Of a stretch of 64,000 nt of DNA, positions 38,424 to 49,012 are shown one piece after another. Numbering within the stretch: position 1 is the stretch's first letter; each line of letters starts with the position of its first letter. Both the position numbers and the translations under genes were made by a program. The DNA is from Leptodactylus fallax (taxonomy: Eukaryota > Chordata > Amphibia > Anura > Leptodactylidae), in assembly GCA_947044405.1 (NCBI GenBank), contig CAMRHE010000197.1, positions 2,790,001-2,854,000 on the forward strand, written 5' to 3'. Below the pieces are notes generated by a model. The model was given only the letters and a program-made list of their open reading frames with translations, did no database searches and was not told where the DNA came from.

Positions 38424-38526
38424 TAGGGGTCGTCAGCCTTACAATTATTGTTCGGCACTCCGAGTACCTCTTTTTTTTTTTTTTATTTAAATCGGCATGC
38501 CAAACAAAAAAGGTTGCCTACCCCTG
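38424..38526. mobile_element. Short hAT MITE, 103 bp
   Basis: TAGGGGTCGTCAGCC at the left and GGTTGCCTACCCCTG at the right are inverted. Flanks CTTTAGTG and TTCTAGTG match at 6 of 8 positions, consistent with an old 8-bp hAT duplication. Confidence 0.6.
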
Positions 38527-39441
38527 TTCTAGTGCTATCTGCTTTGGTATTTTTTCAAAACACAGCATGCTCTCTATGTCTTTTTTTCAGGTGTTTTCAT
38601 ATAGATTTCATTTTATGAAAAAAAACGCCATAAAAATGCCTGAAAAACAGTGTATGCACAAAAAACTGCAGGATAGAACTGTGTGATAGAAGCCGAAAAC
38701 AAGCCTAATATCTCACAGGACAAGAATACATGAACAATAAATTGGAAGGGGGAAATTAGAGCAGAAGTAGATTTCTTATGCAGGGTAAAGTCTGGTTGAG
38801 AAAAACAATATTTAAGGGCTCCATTAGAAAATTACAGTATAAGTTAAAGAAGGTGATTTTTTGTCTTTATTCATTAAGTACCTATTACCCACATATGTAA
38901 TTCAGACAGTATCACCTCCTTTAAGTATTCTTTTCTATCGGAATCTTTCTCTTCCGTTAGGTCATGTGACTCCCACTCTGACCAGATAAAATGTAGAAGA
39001 GTTAATGGACAGGTCCCCGACTTTCTATATGATGGATTGTTCAACACAGGCTCTCCATAGGAGGAGACAGAATTGTCTGTCATTAACTACTGAAGAGCAC
39101 AGAGTTCCTGGAATACAGCTAGAATGGATCAGCTCACAGCTCAGCCCCCTATACTTAGAGTATCTTAGACTTAGGAGACCACAGAGAGAAGTATAATTGC
39201 ATTTCCCCCAGCAGGTATATAGAACAGTCTTTAGCTGCCCATGTGTTGCTGTGCTGATGCATCATGGGATTGACAGCAAAACAGAGTGGCATGGGAGGAA
39301 AAAAAATACTTTCTGCAAGGAGCTCCTCCAGCTGATTGAAGAAGAGTGCCTATTTTCTGAAAGTGACTACTATTTTACTATGGAGTATTATGTTAACATT
39401 CATATTAATCATATTAGGAAGGCAAACTGAGATACCACTAG

Positions 39442-39851
39442 TAGAGATGAGCGAAGTATTAAAAAAATTCGATTCGTCAACTTTGCCAAATTTTGCGATA
39501 TGATTCTATTCGATCCGAATTAATTTGCGGCGAATAAACAGCTATTTCCTGTCTGCAGAGAGCCCGGGTGGGCGGCAAAATGACGGAAGCCCTTGGATGT
39601 CGCGGTCATGTCTCTCTCTCTCTCTCCAGCACGGACAACTTTTATTCATGTGGAAGGATCTGCTAACAAGCAAAGACACGCCTACCAAATCACATCACTA
39701 GAGAACATCATGTGACCGTCTGATGTCACAAAGGTCCTTACTAAATATTCGTTACCGCGAAGCATCAGGAAAGACGTATTCCATGTGAATCTAATATTTC
39801 CTGAAATTTGGATCGAATTCCACTTCTGCAGCTTCGATTCGCTCATCACTA
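39442..39851. mobile_element. hAT MITE with perfect 8-bp duplication
   Basis: TAGAGATGAGCGAA at the left and TTCGCTCATCACTA at the right. ACCACTAG lies directly on both sides (39434-39441 and 39852-39859). An 8-bp duplication and such ends define the hAT superfamily. The interior has a (TC)n tract near 39611 and no coding sequence. Confidence 0.88.
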
Positions 39852-39954
39852 ACCACTAGATAACCCTTCTCCTGAGCTAGGGTTTTATTGAAGGATGGGT
39901 TCCTGTATGCATGAAAACAGTAAATACAGTCAAGGTTGTAAGTGTTAGCAGAAG

Positions 39955-40521
39955 TATTTCTCTCAGAAAATTATTGCAATTACAAGTTTTGTTATACACA
40001 TGTTTATTTCCTTTGTGTGTACTGGAACAACACAAAAAACTGAGAAAAAAAGGCAACTTGGACATAATTTCACACAAAACTCCAAAAATGGAAACCTTTT
40101 CAAAACTGTGGGTAAATAACTTTGTTTCAAGCATGTGATGCTCGTTCAAACTCACCTGTGGCAAGTAACAGGTGTGGGCAATATAAAAATCAAACCCAAA
40201 ACCAGATAAAAAGGAGAGAAGTTGACTCAATCTATGTATTGTGTGTCTGTGTGTGCCACACTAAGCATGGAGAACATAAAAGGGAGAAGAGAACTGTCTG
40301 AGGATTTGAGAACCAAAATTGTGGAAAAATATCAACATTCTCAAGGTTACAATTCCATCTCCAGAGATCTTGATGTTCCTTTGTCCACGGTGCACAACAT
40401 AATCCAGAAGTTTACAACCCACGGCACTGTAGCTAATCTCCCTGGACATGGACAGAAGAGAAAAATTGATGAAAGGTTGCAACGCAGGGTAGTCTGGATG
40501 GTGGATAAGCAACTCCAATAA
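39955..40521 (+). mobile_element. Tc1-E: Tc1 fragment with N-terminal coding part
   Basis: A Tc1-type leader (ATACACATGTTTATTTCC, ACATAATTTCACACAAAAC) leads to a transposase start and stops at about 40521, where repeat X begins. Neither inverted repeat end is present. The left border is approximate. Confidence 0.75.
40267..40521 (+). pseudogene. Tc1-E transposase, DNA-binding N-terminus only
   Basis: From the ATG at 40267 the frame reads MENIKGRRELSEDLRTKIV, a helix-turn-helix YNSISRDLDVPLSTVHNIIQKF and a GHGQKRKI stretch where the GRP hook normally lies. It ends at a stop at 40519-40521 after VVWMVDKQLQ. The catalytic domain is missing entirely. The 84-residue frame is uninterrupted, so a short DNA-binding peptide is conceivable, but nothing in the sequence shows expression. 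Confidence 0.8.
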
Positions 40522-40559
40522 AGTTCGAGGCCTACGAGGAATGATAAATCTGCCCTGCT

Positions 40560-41560
40560 GAATCCTGGCTTTAACTCTTAGGCAACACACGCCATAATAG
40601 TATGGCACGGTCGCCTGGTTCTAAAGGACAGTCATCATACTATTACGGCGGAAGCCTCCTGCCCGCTCAGACTCTGAGCAGGTGTTAGCTGTAACTGGCT
40701 CAAACATGACCGCAGCATTTAAGGGGTTCCATGATAATAATCCCCCCATCACCCCCCCCCACACATGTATTGCAGTGTATAATACTGAGCCAATGATCAG
40801 AACATCGCTGGTTCAGGTCCCCTAGTGGGACATCAAGTAAAATTAAAAAAAAAAAGTATAAAAAAAAAATAAACAGCCCTGTTCCTATTTAAAATGAATT
40901 ATATAAAAAAAACTAAAAATTAATAAAAACAATAAATATTTGGTATCACCACGTCCGTAATAACCCCTACAATAAAACTGAAACACTATTCAACCTAAAC
41001 GGTGAGCGTTGTAAAAAAAAAAAAATAAAAGTAATTACGCTTCGTCATCTCGCTTCGCAAATATGCTATAAAAGTGATCAAAAAGTCAAATGTTACCCAA
41101 AACAGTATCAATAAAAAGCACAGCTTGCCCCGCAAAAAAATATAAGCCCTCGCCCAACTTTATCAGTCGAAAAATTAAAATGTTATGCCTCTCAGAAGTT
41201 GGTGATGCAAAAATAATTGATTTGTGTTCCCAAATGGGTTTTTGTTCTGCAAAATTAGTAACGCATAAAAAAGCAATATAAATTAGGTATCGTTGTAATT
41301 GTACTGACCCACAGAATAAAGGTAACAGGATATGTATGCTGTACAGAAAATTTTTTTTAAAAGTAATGCCTAAATTGATTTTTTTTTTTTTTAATTTAGT
41401 CAATAAGTTATAGGCCAAAAATGTTGTCAATACAAAATGCATCATATACCGCACAAAACAAGCCCCCATATGGCTACATCACCAGAAAAAAAAAATTATA
41501 TAGCTTGCACAATGTGAAGATAAAAACCACAAAAATCGCCAAATCATTAGAACAAAACTG
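40560..41560 (+). repeat. Repeat X, copy 3
   Basis: TAGGCAACACACGCC, TACTATTACGGCGG-type block, TCGCTGGTTCAGG and CCCCTAGTGGGACATCAA, then A-rich sequence and TTTGGTATCACCACGTCC, as in copy 1. It continues through ATAAAAGTGATCAAAAAGTC and TCAATAAAAAGCACAGC. No coding capacity. Confidence 0.65.
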
Positions 41561-42854
41561 GCTGCAGCAGGAAGAGAATGTATAAGCTGTTCGAGCGTGT
41601 ATCTGGGTACACCCCAAATTCAGAGACTACAAGGGAAAAGACACCAGAAGTGACCCCCCTGAGTGACCCTCTCAATCATAGGAGCAATAGGGAATTTGGT
41701 GTTCTCAATGCATTCCGCACAGCTTACATATTCACTTTTCACCATCCACTGTGAATTCACGACTGGTATACTAATGCTCACTACACCCCTTGGTAAATTC
41801 TTTGAGGGGTGCAGTTTTCAAAATGGAGTCACTCCTTAGGGGCTTCCACTTTACTGGTACAACAGAGGCTCTGCAAATATCACATGGCGTCCAGATAGCG
41901 CTCCTTCACATCTGCGTCCCACTGTTTACCCAAACTGAAGTTTATGCCGACATGCATGACACTGTTGTACCCAGGATAACGTACTTATTGTCATATGTGA
42001 ATATAAACTGTTATTTGGGCACACAGCCAGGCACAGAAGGGAAGGAGCGCTATTTGGTTTTTGGAGCACATATTTAGATAGTTTGGTTTTGGACGCCATG
42101 ATACTTTTGCAGAGCTCAAGAAATGCCAGTTAAGTGGAATCCCCTGACACATGACACCTTTTGGAAATTACACCCCTGAAGGAATTTGTCCAGGGGTACA
42201 GTAAGCATTTTTAACCCCCAAGTGTTGCTATAATTTATTTTCCAGAAATGAAGACACAGCTCAGTGAAAGAAGACAAGGCAATTGCTCTAGGAATACGTC
42301 ATTTGCAGAGACCCTAAAATTGCCCCTAGAAAATGGGGTCACTTGGAATTCCAATATACTGGCACCTCCGGGGCTCTGCTAAAACAACATGGTGTCCAGA
42401 AAGTCCCTCTAAATCTATATTTCAAAAGCTAAAAAGCGCACTACTCCTTCCCGTTTGAGTCCTGCTGTGTGCCGAAGTTGCAGTTTACGCCCACATATAC
42501 AACTTTTTTGTACCCGGGATAACCCACTTAAAAGTTTTAGCAGTGCATTTCATATTGGGCACTGAAATGGCATATTTCTTTAAAAATTTTAATTTTTAGT
42601 TTGTACATTAATTTTTGGGAGGCACTCTTGGGCTCAAAATGATAATACCCCTTGAGAAATTCCTTGAGGGGTGTAGTTTAAAAAAATGCAGTCACTTTTG
42701 GGGAATTTCCATTGTATTGGTACTTTAGGAGCTCTGCAAATGCTACATGGCATTTGAAAATTCTACCAGTAAAATCTGCCCTCCAAAAGCAAATAGCGCT
42801 CTGTCCATTCTGAGCCCCATCATGTACCCATATAGCAGTTTACAACCACATACT
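41561..42854. repeat. Repeat Y, second occurrence, partly inverted blocks
   Basis: Blocks at 41770 and 42650 read in the same sense as 21600 (CTTGAGGGGTGTAG, TTGTATTGGTACTTTAGG, CCAAAAGCAAATAGCG), whereas 42020-42210 contains the same words inverted (GGAGCGCTATTTGG, GCAGAGCTC). This looks like a reshuffled array of one unit. Confidence 0.6.
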
Positions 42855-43172
42855 GACCCCCACAATCACAAGCTTCAAGAAGGCCCTGAAGACTCACCTA
42901 TTCAGGAAGGCCTACAACCTCCAATGACACTACTGTCACCACACCCCCATCTGTACAGCCTCTCCCCTCACCTTCTGTCTCTATCCCTCTTCCCTCATAG
43001 ATTGTAAGCCCTTGCGGGCAGGGCCCTCTATCCCACTGTGCCAGTTGGTCACTGTTAGTATTGTATTTGTCTTGTATATTTTGTGTACCATATGTAAACC
43101 CTAAAATGTAAAGCACCATGGAATTAATGGTGCTATATAAATAAACAATAATAATATTATTATTATTATTAT
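42855..43172 (+). mobile_element. L2-type LINE 3' end
   Basis: The first 160 bases translate to TITSFKKALKTHLFRKAYN, the usual C-terminus of L2/CR1 ORF2. Next come TTGTAAGCCCTTGCGGGCAG, AAGCACCATGGAATTAATGG and TGCTATATAAATAA, closing in a (TTA)n microsatellite. It is 5'-truncated. Confidence 0.75.
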
Positions 43173-43226
43173 TTCAGAGGTGCAGTTTTGAAAATGGTTT
43201 GATTTATGGGGGATTTCTAATATATA

Positions 43227-43440
43227 CAGTCATATGAAAAAGTTTGGGCACCCTTATTAATCTTAATCATTTTTAGTTCTAAATATTTGGGTGTTTGCAA
43301 CAGCCATTTCAATTTGATATATCTAATAACTGATGGACACAGTAATATTTCAGGATTGAAATGAGGTTTATTGTACTAACAGAAAATGTGCAATATGCAT
43401 TAAACCAAAATTTGACCGGTGCAAAAATTTGGGTACCCTT
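43227..43440 (+). repeat. Left inverted repeat of Tc1-F
   Basis: Outer transposase-binding candidate at 43237-43256 and inner candidate at 43423-43442, the IR/DR arrangement. The reverse complement is at 44662-44875. Confidence 0.9.
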
Positions 43441-43624
43441 ATCATTTTATTGATTTGAATACTCCTAACTACTTTTTACTGACTTACTGAAGCACAAAAT
43501 TGGTTTTGTAACCTCACTGAGCTTTGAACTTCATAGCCAGGTGTATCCAATCATGAGAAAATGTATTTAAGGTGGCCAATTGCAAGTTGTTCTCCTATTT
43601 GAATCTCCTCTGAAGAGTGGCATC

Positions 43625-44647
43625 ATGGGCTCCTCAAAACAACTCTCAAATGATCTGAAAACAAAGATTGTTCAACATAGTTGTTCAGGGGAAGGATACA
43701 AAAAGTTGTCTCAGAGATTTAACCTGTCAGTTTCCACTGTGAGGAACATAGTAAGGAAATGGAAGACCACAGGGACAGTTCTTGTTAAGCCCACAAGTGG
43801 CAGGCCAAGAAAAATATCAGAAAGGCAGAGAAGAAGAATGGTGAGAACAGTCAAGGACAATCCACAGACCACCTCCAAAGAGCTGCAGCATCATCTTGCT
43901 GCAGATGGTGTCACTGTGCATCGGTCAACAATACAGCACACTTTGCACAAGGAGAAGCTGTATGGGAGAGTGATGCGAAAGAAGCCGTTTCTGAAAGCAC
44001 GCCACAAACAGAGTCGCCTGAGGTATGCAAAAGCACATTTGGACAAGCCAGCTTCATTTTGGAAGAAGGTCCTGTGGACTGATGAAACAAAGATTGAGTT
44101 GTTTGGTCATACAAAAAGGCGTTATGCATGGCGTCAAAAAAACACAGCATTCCAAGAAAAACACTTGCTACCCACTGTAAAATTTGGTGGAGGTTCCATC
44201 ATGCTTTGGGGCTGTGTGGCCAATGCCGGCACCGGGAATCTTGTTAAAGTTGAGGGTCGCATGGATTCAACACAGTATCAGCAGATTCTTGAGAATAATG
44301 TACAAGAATCAGTGACGAATTTGAAGTTACGCCGGGGATGGATATTTCAGCAAGACAATGATCCAAAACACAGCTCCAAATCTACTGAGGCATTCATGCA
44401 GAGGAACAATTACAATGTTCTGGAATGGCCATCCCAGTCCCCAGACCTGAATATCATTGAACATCTGTGGGATAATTTGAAGCGGGCTGTCCATGCTCGG
44501 CGACCATCAAACTTAACTGAACTGGAATTGTTTTGTAAAGAGGAATGGTCAAAAATACCTTCATCCAGGATCCAGGAACTGATTAAAAGCTACAGGAAGC
44601 GACTAGAGGCTGTTATTTTTGCAAAAGGAGGATCTACTAAATATTAA
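43625..44647 (+). CDS. Tc1-F transposase, intact 340 residues
   Basis: The enzyme would excise and reinsert its own element at TA sites in the nucleus. The ATG at 43625 (MGSSKQLSNDL) is chosen because it has A at -3 and G at +4 and gives the usual Tc1 length; the frame extends upstream only through non-ATG codons. Domains: helix-turn-helix at residues 8-47 (YKKLSQRFNLSVSTVRNIVRKWK), GRPR hook at 59-62, second helix-turn-helix about 67-110, D153 in WTDETKIELFG, glycine box FGGGSIMLWG at 187-196, D244 in QQDNDPKHS and E279 in SPDLNIIEHLW. D244 and E279 are 34 residues apart, the DD34E signature. A basic run (RKISERQRRR) may serve as nuclear signal. No stop or frameshift. It is flanked by its own inverted repeats. 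Activity is inferred, not shown. Confidence 0.95.
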   Translation: MGSSKQLSNDLKTKIVQHSCSGEGYKKLSQRFNLSVSTVRNIVRKWKTTGTVLVKPTSGRPRKISERQRRRMVRTVKDNPQTTSKELQHHLAADGVTVHRSTIQHTLHKEKLYGRVMRKKPFLKARHKQSRLRYAKAHLDKPASFWKKVLWTDETKIELFGHTKRRYAWRQKNTAFQEKHLLPTVKFGGGSIMLWGCVANAGTGNLVKVEGRMDSTQYQQILENNVQESVTNLKLRRGWIFQQDNDPKHSSKSTEAFMQRNNYNVLEWPSQSPDLNIIEHLWDNLKRAVHARRPSNLTELELFCKEEWSKIPSSRIQELIKSYRKRLEAVIFAKGGSTKY

Positions 44648-44661
44648 TGTCACTTTTCTGT

Positions 44662-44875
44662 TGAGGTGCCCATACTTTTGCACCGGTCAAATTTTGGTTT
44701 AATGCATATTGCACATTTTCTGTTAGTACAATAAACCTCATTTCAATCCTGAAATATTACTGTGTCCATCAGTTATTAGATATATCAAATTGAAATGGCT
44801 GTTGCAAACACCCAAATATTTAGAACTAAAAATGATTAAGATTAATAGGGGTGCCCAAACTTTTTCATATGACTG
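44662..44875 (-). repeat. Right inverted repeat of Tc1-F
   Basis: Begins 15 bases after the transposase stop. Nearly identical to the left repeat. The inner end differs slightly (GTATGGGCACCTC against ATTTGGGTACCC). Confidence 0.9.
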
Positions 44876-45122
44876 TAGGTCTTTATAAACCCCTTCAGAA
44901 TTGAAGTGGTCACTCACTAATACTAGGACGTATTAAAAATATAATCTCATTCAGATTAAAACTGATAGCACAGTAACTTGGCACACCTACATAAAAATAT
45001 ATGAATATAGGAGCGGACCATCTGCAAAGGGACCATCTGTAACCTTGTCCACTGGTCACTACATCCCATATGGAAAAAAACACACAATCCCAAAAATACT
45101 AGCACTGCAGCCACACCGTCTA

Positions 45123-46724
45123 CAGTGGGGAAAAAAAGTATTTAGTCAGCCACCAATTGTGCAGGTTCTCCCACTTAAAAAGATGAGAGAGGCCTGTAAT
45201 TGTCATCATAGGTAGACCTCAACTATGAGAGACAAAATGAGAAAACAAATCCAGAAAATCACTTGTCTGATTTTTTAAGAATTTATTTGCAAATTATGGT
45301 GGAAAATAAGTATTTGGTCAATAACAAAAGTTCATCTCAATACTTTGTTATATATCCTTTGTTGGCAATGACAGAGGTCAAACGTTTTCTGTAAGTCTTC
45401 ACAAGGTTGGCACACACTGATGCTGGTATGTTGGCCCATTCCTCCATGCAGATCTCCTCTAGAGCAGTGATGTTTTGGGGCTGTCGCTGGGCAACACGGA
45501 CTTTCAACTCCCTCCAAAGGTTTTCTATGGGGTTGAGAATTGGAGACTGGCTAGGCCAATCCAGGACCTTGAAATGCTTCTTACGAAGCCACTCCTTCGT
45601 TGCCCTAGCGGTGTGCTTGGGATCATTGTCATGCTGAAAGACCCAGCCAGGTTTCATCTTCAATGCCCTTGCTGATGGAAGGAGGTTTGCACTCAAAATC
45701 TCACGACACATGGCCCCATTCATTCTTTCATGTACACGGATCAGTCGTCCTGGTCCCTTTGCAGAGAAACAGCCCCAAAGCATGATGTTGCCACCCCATG
45801 CTTCACAGTAGGTATGGTGTTGTTTGGATGCAACTCTGCATTCACTCTCCTCCAAACACGACGAGTTGTGTTTCTACCAAACAGTTCTACTTTGGTTCCA
45901 TATGACCATATGACATTCTCCCAATACTCTTCTGAAACATCCAAATGCTCTCTAGCAAACTTCAGATGGGCCCGGATATGTACTGGCTTAAGCAGGGAGA
46001 CACGTCTGGCACTGCAGGATCTTAGTCCCTGGCGGCGTAGTGTGTTACTGATGGTAGCCTTTGTTACGTTAGTCCCAGCTTTCTGCAGGTCATTCACTAG
46101 GTCTCCCCGTGTGGTTCTGGGATTTTTGCTCACCGTTCTTGTGATCATTTTGACCCCACGGGGTGGGATCTTGCGTGGAGCCCCTGATCGAGGGAGATTA
46201 TCAGTGGTCTTGTATGTCTTCCATTTTCTAATTATTGCTCCCACAGTTGATTTCTTCACACCAAGCTGCTTGCCTATTGCAGATTCAGTCTTCCCAGCCT
46301 GGTGCAGGTCTACAATTTTGTTTCTGTTGTCCTTCCACAGTGCTTTGGTCTGCACCATAGTGGAGTTTGGAGTGTGACTGTTTGAGGTTGTGGACAGGTG
46401 TCTTTTATACTGATAACAATGTCAAACAGGAGCCATTACTACAGGTAATAAGTGGAGGACAGAGGAGCCTTTTAAAGAAGAAGTTACAGGTCTGTGAGAG
46501 CCAGAAATCTTGCTTGATTGTAGGTGACCAAATACTTATTTTCCACCATAATTTGCAAATAAATTCTTAAAAAAAAATCAGACAATGTGATTTACTAGAT
46601 ATGTTTTCTCATATTGTCTCTCATAGTTGAGGTCTACCTATGATCTCATTACAGGCCTCTCTCATCTTTTTAAGTGGAAGAACTTGCACAATTGGTGGCT
46701 GACTAAATACTTTTTTCCCAACTG
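45123..46724 (-). mobile_element. Tc1-G: full-length Tc1/mariner element, inactive
   Basis: CAGTGGGGAAAAAAAGTATT left, GACTAAATACTTTTTTCCCAACTG right; only the ends are quoted in short form: AGTATTTAGTCAG and CTGACTAAATACT pair. TA at 45121-45122 and 46725-46726. Inverted repeats are about 205 bp with inner copies of AAGTATTTGGTC (about 45308 and 46530). Confidence 0.93.
45337..46358 (-). pseudogene. Tc1-G transposase pseudogene, one frameshift
   Basis: From the ATG at 46356-46358 the frame reads [19 protein letters not shown], then the helix-turn-helix region ([15 protein letters not shown]), an RSGAPRKI hook and [11 protein letters not shown]. The first catalytic aspartate of the usual WSDET block is a tyrosine here. 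One missing base at about 45795, in the glycine-rich box, shifts the frame; the rest continues in the second frame with [24 protein letters not shown] (second D) and [11 protein letters not shown] (E retained, the nearby D of SPDLN changed to I), ending [11 protein letters not shown]. The gene is therefore near full length but lost both frame and a catalytic residue. Confidence 0.93.
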
Positions 46725-46726
46725 TA

Positions 46727-47759
46727 TATATTGTACATAGCTTGGGAACTGTTATATTTAAATGGCTAATTCCTAAAAAACACACACTAGCACCTTAGTG
46801 ATAATTAAGGCAAAGGTGCTACACTTGAGAAGCCATAAAGCCCGCTTACTATTGGCAGATCCAACATAAGCTGCCTGAATAGACCTCACTGCGTGAGTAA
46901 TAGTGGCTCTCCTACTCTAACAGCTCAAACATAGACTCATAGTGAAGATACAGCGTTCACTGTGGGTATATGACACAGCTAATGCATTTCTAATGTTGGT
47001 ACATCATAATATGCCGACATAATCATCAGAGGTATGTGTCTCTAAACTTAGAGCTAAGGTAAGTATGTTGTAATATAGTCTCGTAGGTTTTCACCTTCCC
47101 CAGCAAACATCCCCGCTCCCCCATCGGCACTAATACACGACCGCACGAGGCAGTGGAGGTAGCGGTCTTAAATAAGCCATACCACGCCCACTGTCATCTT
47201 GCGCATCCAATAAGAATAAATCCCCGAAAACAGCTGATCAGGACTTTCTCTCCCGCTAGCCAGAGCTGATGTTGTGCGTATGCGTGGAGACTTGACCAAT
47301 CGCGGGTCTGTTGTGGCCTGATTAAGGGTTAATTCTATGTTTCATGTAGTTATGTACCTGCGAAGATTATTCCCAGTTATCATGGCTCTCCGTGACACTA
47401 GGAGGGCGTACCTATAGTGATCTGTTTTAGTTGGTGGTGCTGTTGGGGAGGCAGGTTCTTTTCCTGCTTCCACGATTGGTCAACTGCCCCTTACTTCTGG
47501 CCAGCTCTGCTCCCATTGCTTGAATGACATCTGCCACTTTGTCACACTTTGTACTGAGGGGCAACTATCTAGGGCAGAAATTGAATCCCTGGCAGGAGAA
47601 GAAATGCCTACAACTTTCAGCTAATTTGAATAAAATACTGATTTTCATGAAAACTGAGCTGCAATGCAGAATAAGAACAGCATCTTTGGAAAGTGTAGAA
47701 ACCGCCCTACAAGGTATTGTCGTTAGTCTGATACCAATTTTCCTGCTGAAGGGCTTCCT
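46727..47759. other. Non-coding stretch, probable repeat debris
   Basis: No protein motif. 47090-47330 is richer in G and C (CACGACCGCACGAGGCAG, GACCAATCGCGGG). 47640-47759 resembles the end of a TTAA MITE of the 16540 type. Confidence 0.35.
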
Positions 47760-47763
47760 TTAA

Positions 47764-48516
47764 AGGGGTTGTCCGGGATGAAATAAAAATTAACCCCTAA
47801 ACTAAACCCCCTCCCCCCCACCTAACTTCTCATTTACTTATATTAAAAAAAAATATATATATATATATAATTACCCATATCCCTGGAGTAGTCATGTGAC
47901 CGCCCCAGGAACACTTTCTGATCTTGTGACGTTCCGTTTCCCCGTTTCCAAAATGGAACGTCACCATTACTACCCCCTCCAACCACATCATACTTATGTA
48001 TCTTCCTCTCCGGAAACAGCTCCTCCCCTCTTCCTCTTTGCCAGCGCTTGAGCAGTCTGGAAATGTCTGCGACACATGTGCAGTAAAGATGGCACTCCAT
48101 CTCTAATGCGCAGACGTCAGACGTACTTCCTGTGTACGTGCTTGCAGAGAGGAAGAGAGACGTCTACAGCCTGCACATAGTGAAAGAAGAGGAGGAAGAC
48201 AGGTAAGTATGATAGGGTGGGGAGTGGGCTGAGTTAGTTAGTTGAAAAGGGCAAGTAGTGGCCAGGATAGCTAGGGAGACAGGAAAGGGGTGTAACGGAG
48301 TGAGAGAGGAAGGGGGGAGTGAGAGGGATGTAGTGTGGAAGCTACACAGCAGGAAGCTACACCATGTAAACAAATGCAAAAGATGCCAGGAGCTTCCAGA
48401 GAAACACATAAATCACTCAAAACACTGCTAAAGTTATATGGGTGTACTTATTAACCCATTAATAGCACTAGCAGACCTTTTAAAAAAAAACAAGTTCTTT
48501 TGCCCAGAAAACCCCT
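47764..48516. mobile_element. 753-bp TTAA-flanked non-autonomous element
   Basis: TTAA at 47760-47763 and 48517-48520. Left end AGGGGTTGTCCGGG, right end CCCAGAAAACCCCT. The TTAA duplication suggests piggyBac-type mobilisation. No transposase. The interior contains a perfect donor-like CAG|GTAAGT at 48200-48208. Confidence 0.75.
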
Positions 48517-48736
48517 TTAAGAGTAGAGAAAAACGACTCCCAGAATGTTATTATGTGCTATCACAGTAGACATTGCAGGCAATGAGAATAAGTAGAGAAC
48601 TACAACTTCCAGCCTTCCCCTGACTACTAGATCTCACACAACTGCTGAATCCTATAGAAGATACAACACTGAATCTATGACCTCTTATTCTCCTCCAAAC
48701 ACAGCACAGGATTTCCATTCCTCACAGCGTTATCAG

Positions 48737-49012
48737 AGGTCATTCACCACTTCTCTTCCCTGCTCCATCCCTGTCTGCACTGGTCACATGATGGCGACAA
48801 CACTCAGATCCTTCACAGCTTGTCACAACTGTTCCATTCCACTATGCGCTGGTCATATGACGGTCACATCACACAAACCATTCATCATTTCTCTTCACTC
48901 CTCCATTCCTCTCTGTAATGGTCAGATGACGGTGACATCACAAAGGTCCTTCACCACTTCTCTCCACTGCTACATTCCTCTCCGTATTGGTCACATGATA
49001 GTGACATTACAC
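48737..49012 (+). repeat. Minisatellite, four 69-bp units
   Basis: Units start at 48737, 48806, 48875 and 48944. Each has TTCA(T/C)CA..., (C/T)T(C/G)CA(T/C)TCC, TGGTCA(C/G/T)ATGA and ACATCACA in the same order. Because 69 is a multiple of three, the array stays open in one frame (RSFTTSL..SIP..GHM.VT), which should not be taken as a gene. Words match the hAT MITE interior near 39710-39740. Confidence 0.8.

Larger units (their letters stand above)
43227..44875 (+). mobile_element. Tc1-F: complete, apparently young Tc1/mariner element
   Basis: CAGTCATATGAAAAAGTTTG at the left and its reverse complement at the right, with TA at 43225-43226 and 44876-44877. Total 1649 bp. The inverted repeats are about 212 bp and differ at only one position by eye over the outer 195 bp. 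They contain outer and inner direct repeats (TTTGGGCACCC and TTTGGGTACCC). The transposase frame is uninterrupted. This is the only copy in the window that retains everything needed. Confidence 0.96.

Noticed and set aside
43580..43624. 15 extra N-terminal codons on the Tc1-F transposase
   Set aside because: The upstream start would be TTG, not ATG. The ATG at 43625 has a strong context and gives the usual Tc1 length.
45730..46377. 215-codon open frame on the plus strand
   Set aside because: Antisense to the Tc1-G transposase gene, which explains every base; no domain of its own.
48737..49012. CRISPR-like array
   Set aside because: Units are adjacent and diverged with no spacer/repeat alternation, in a eukaryotic repeat setting.
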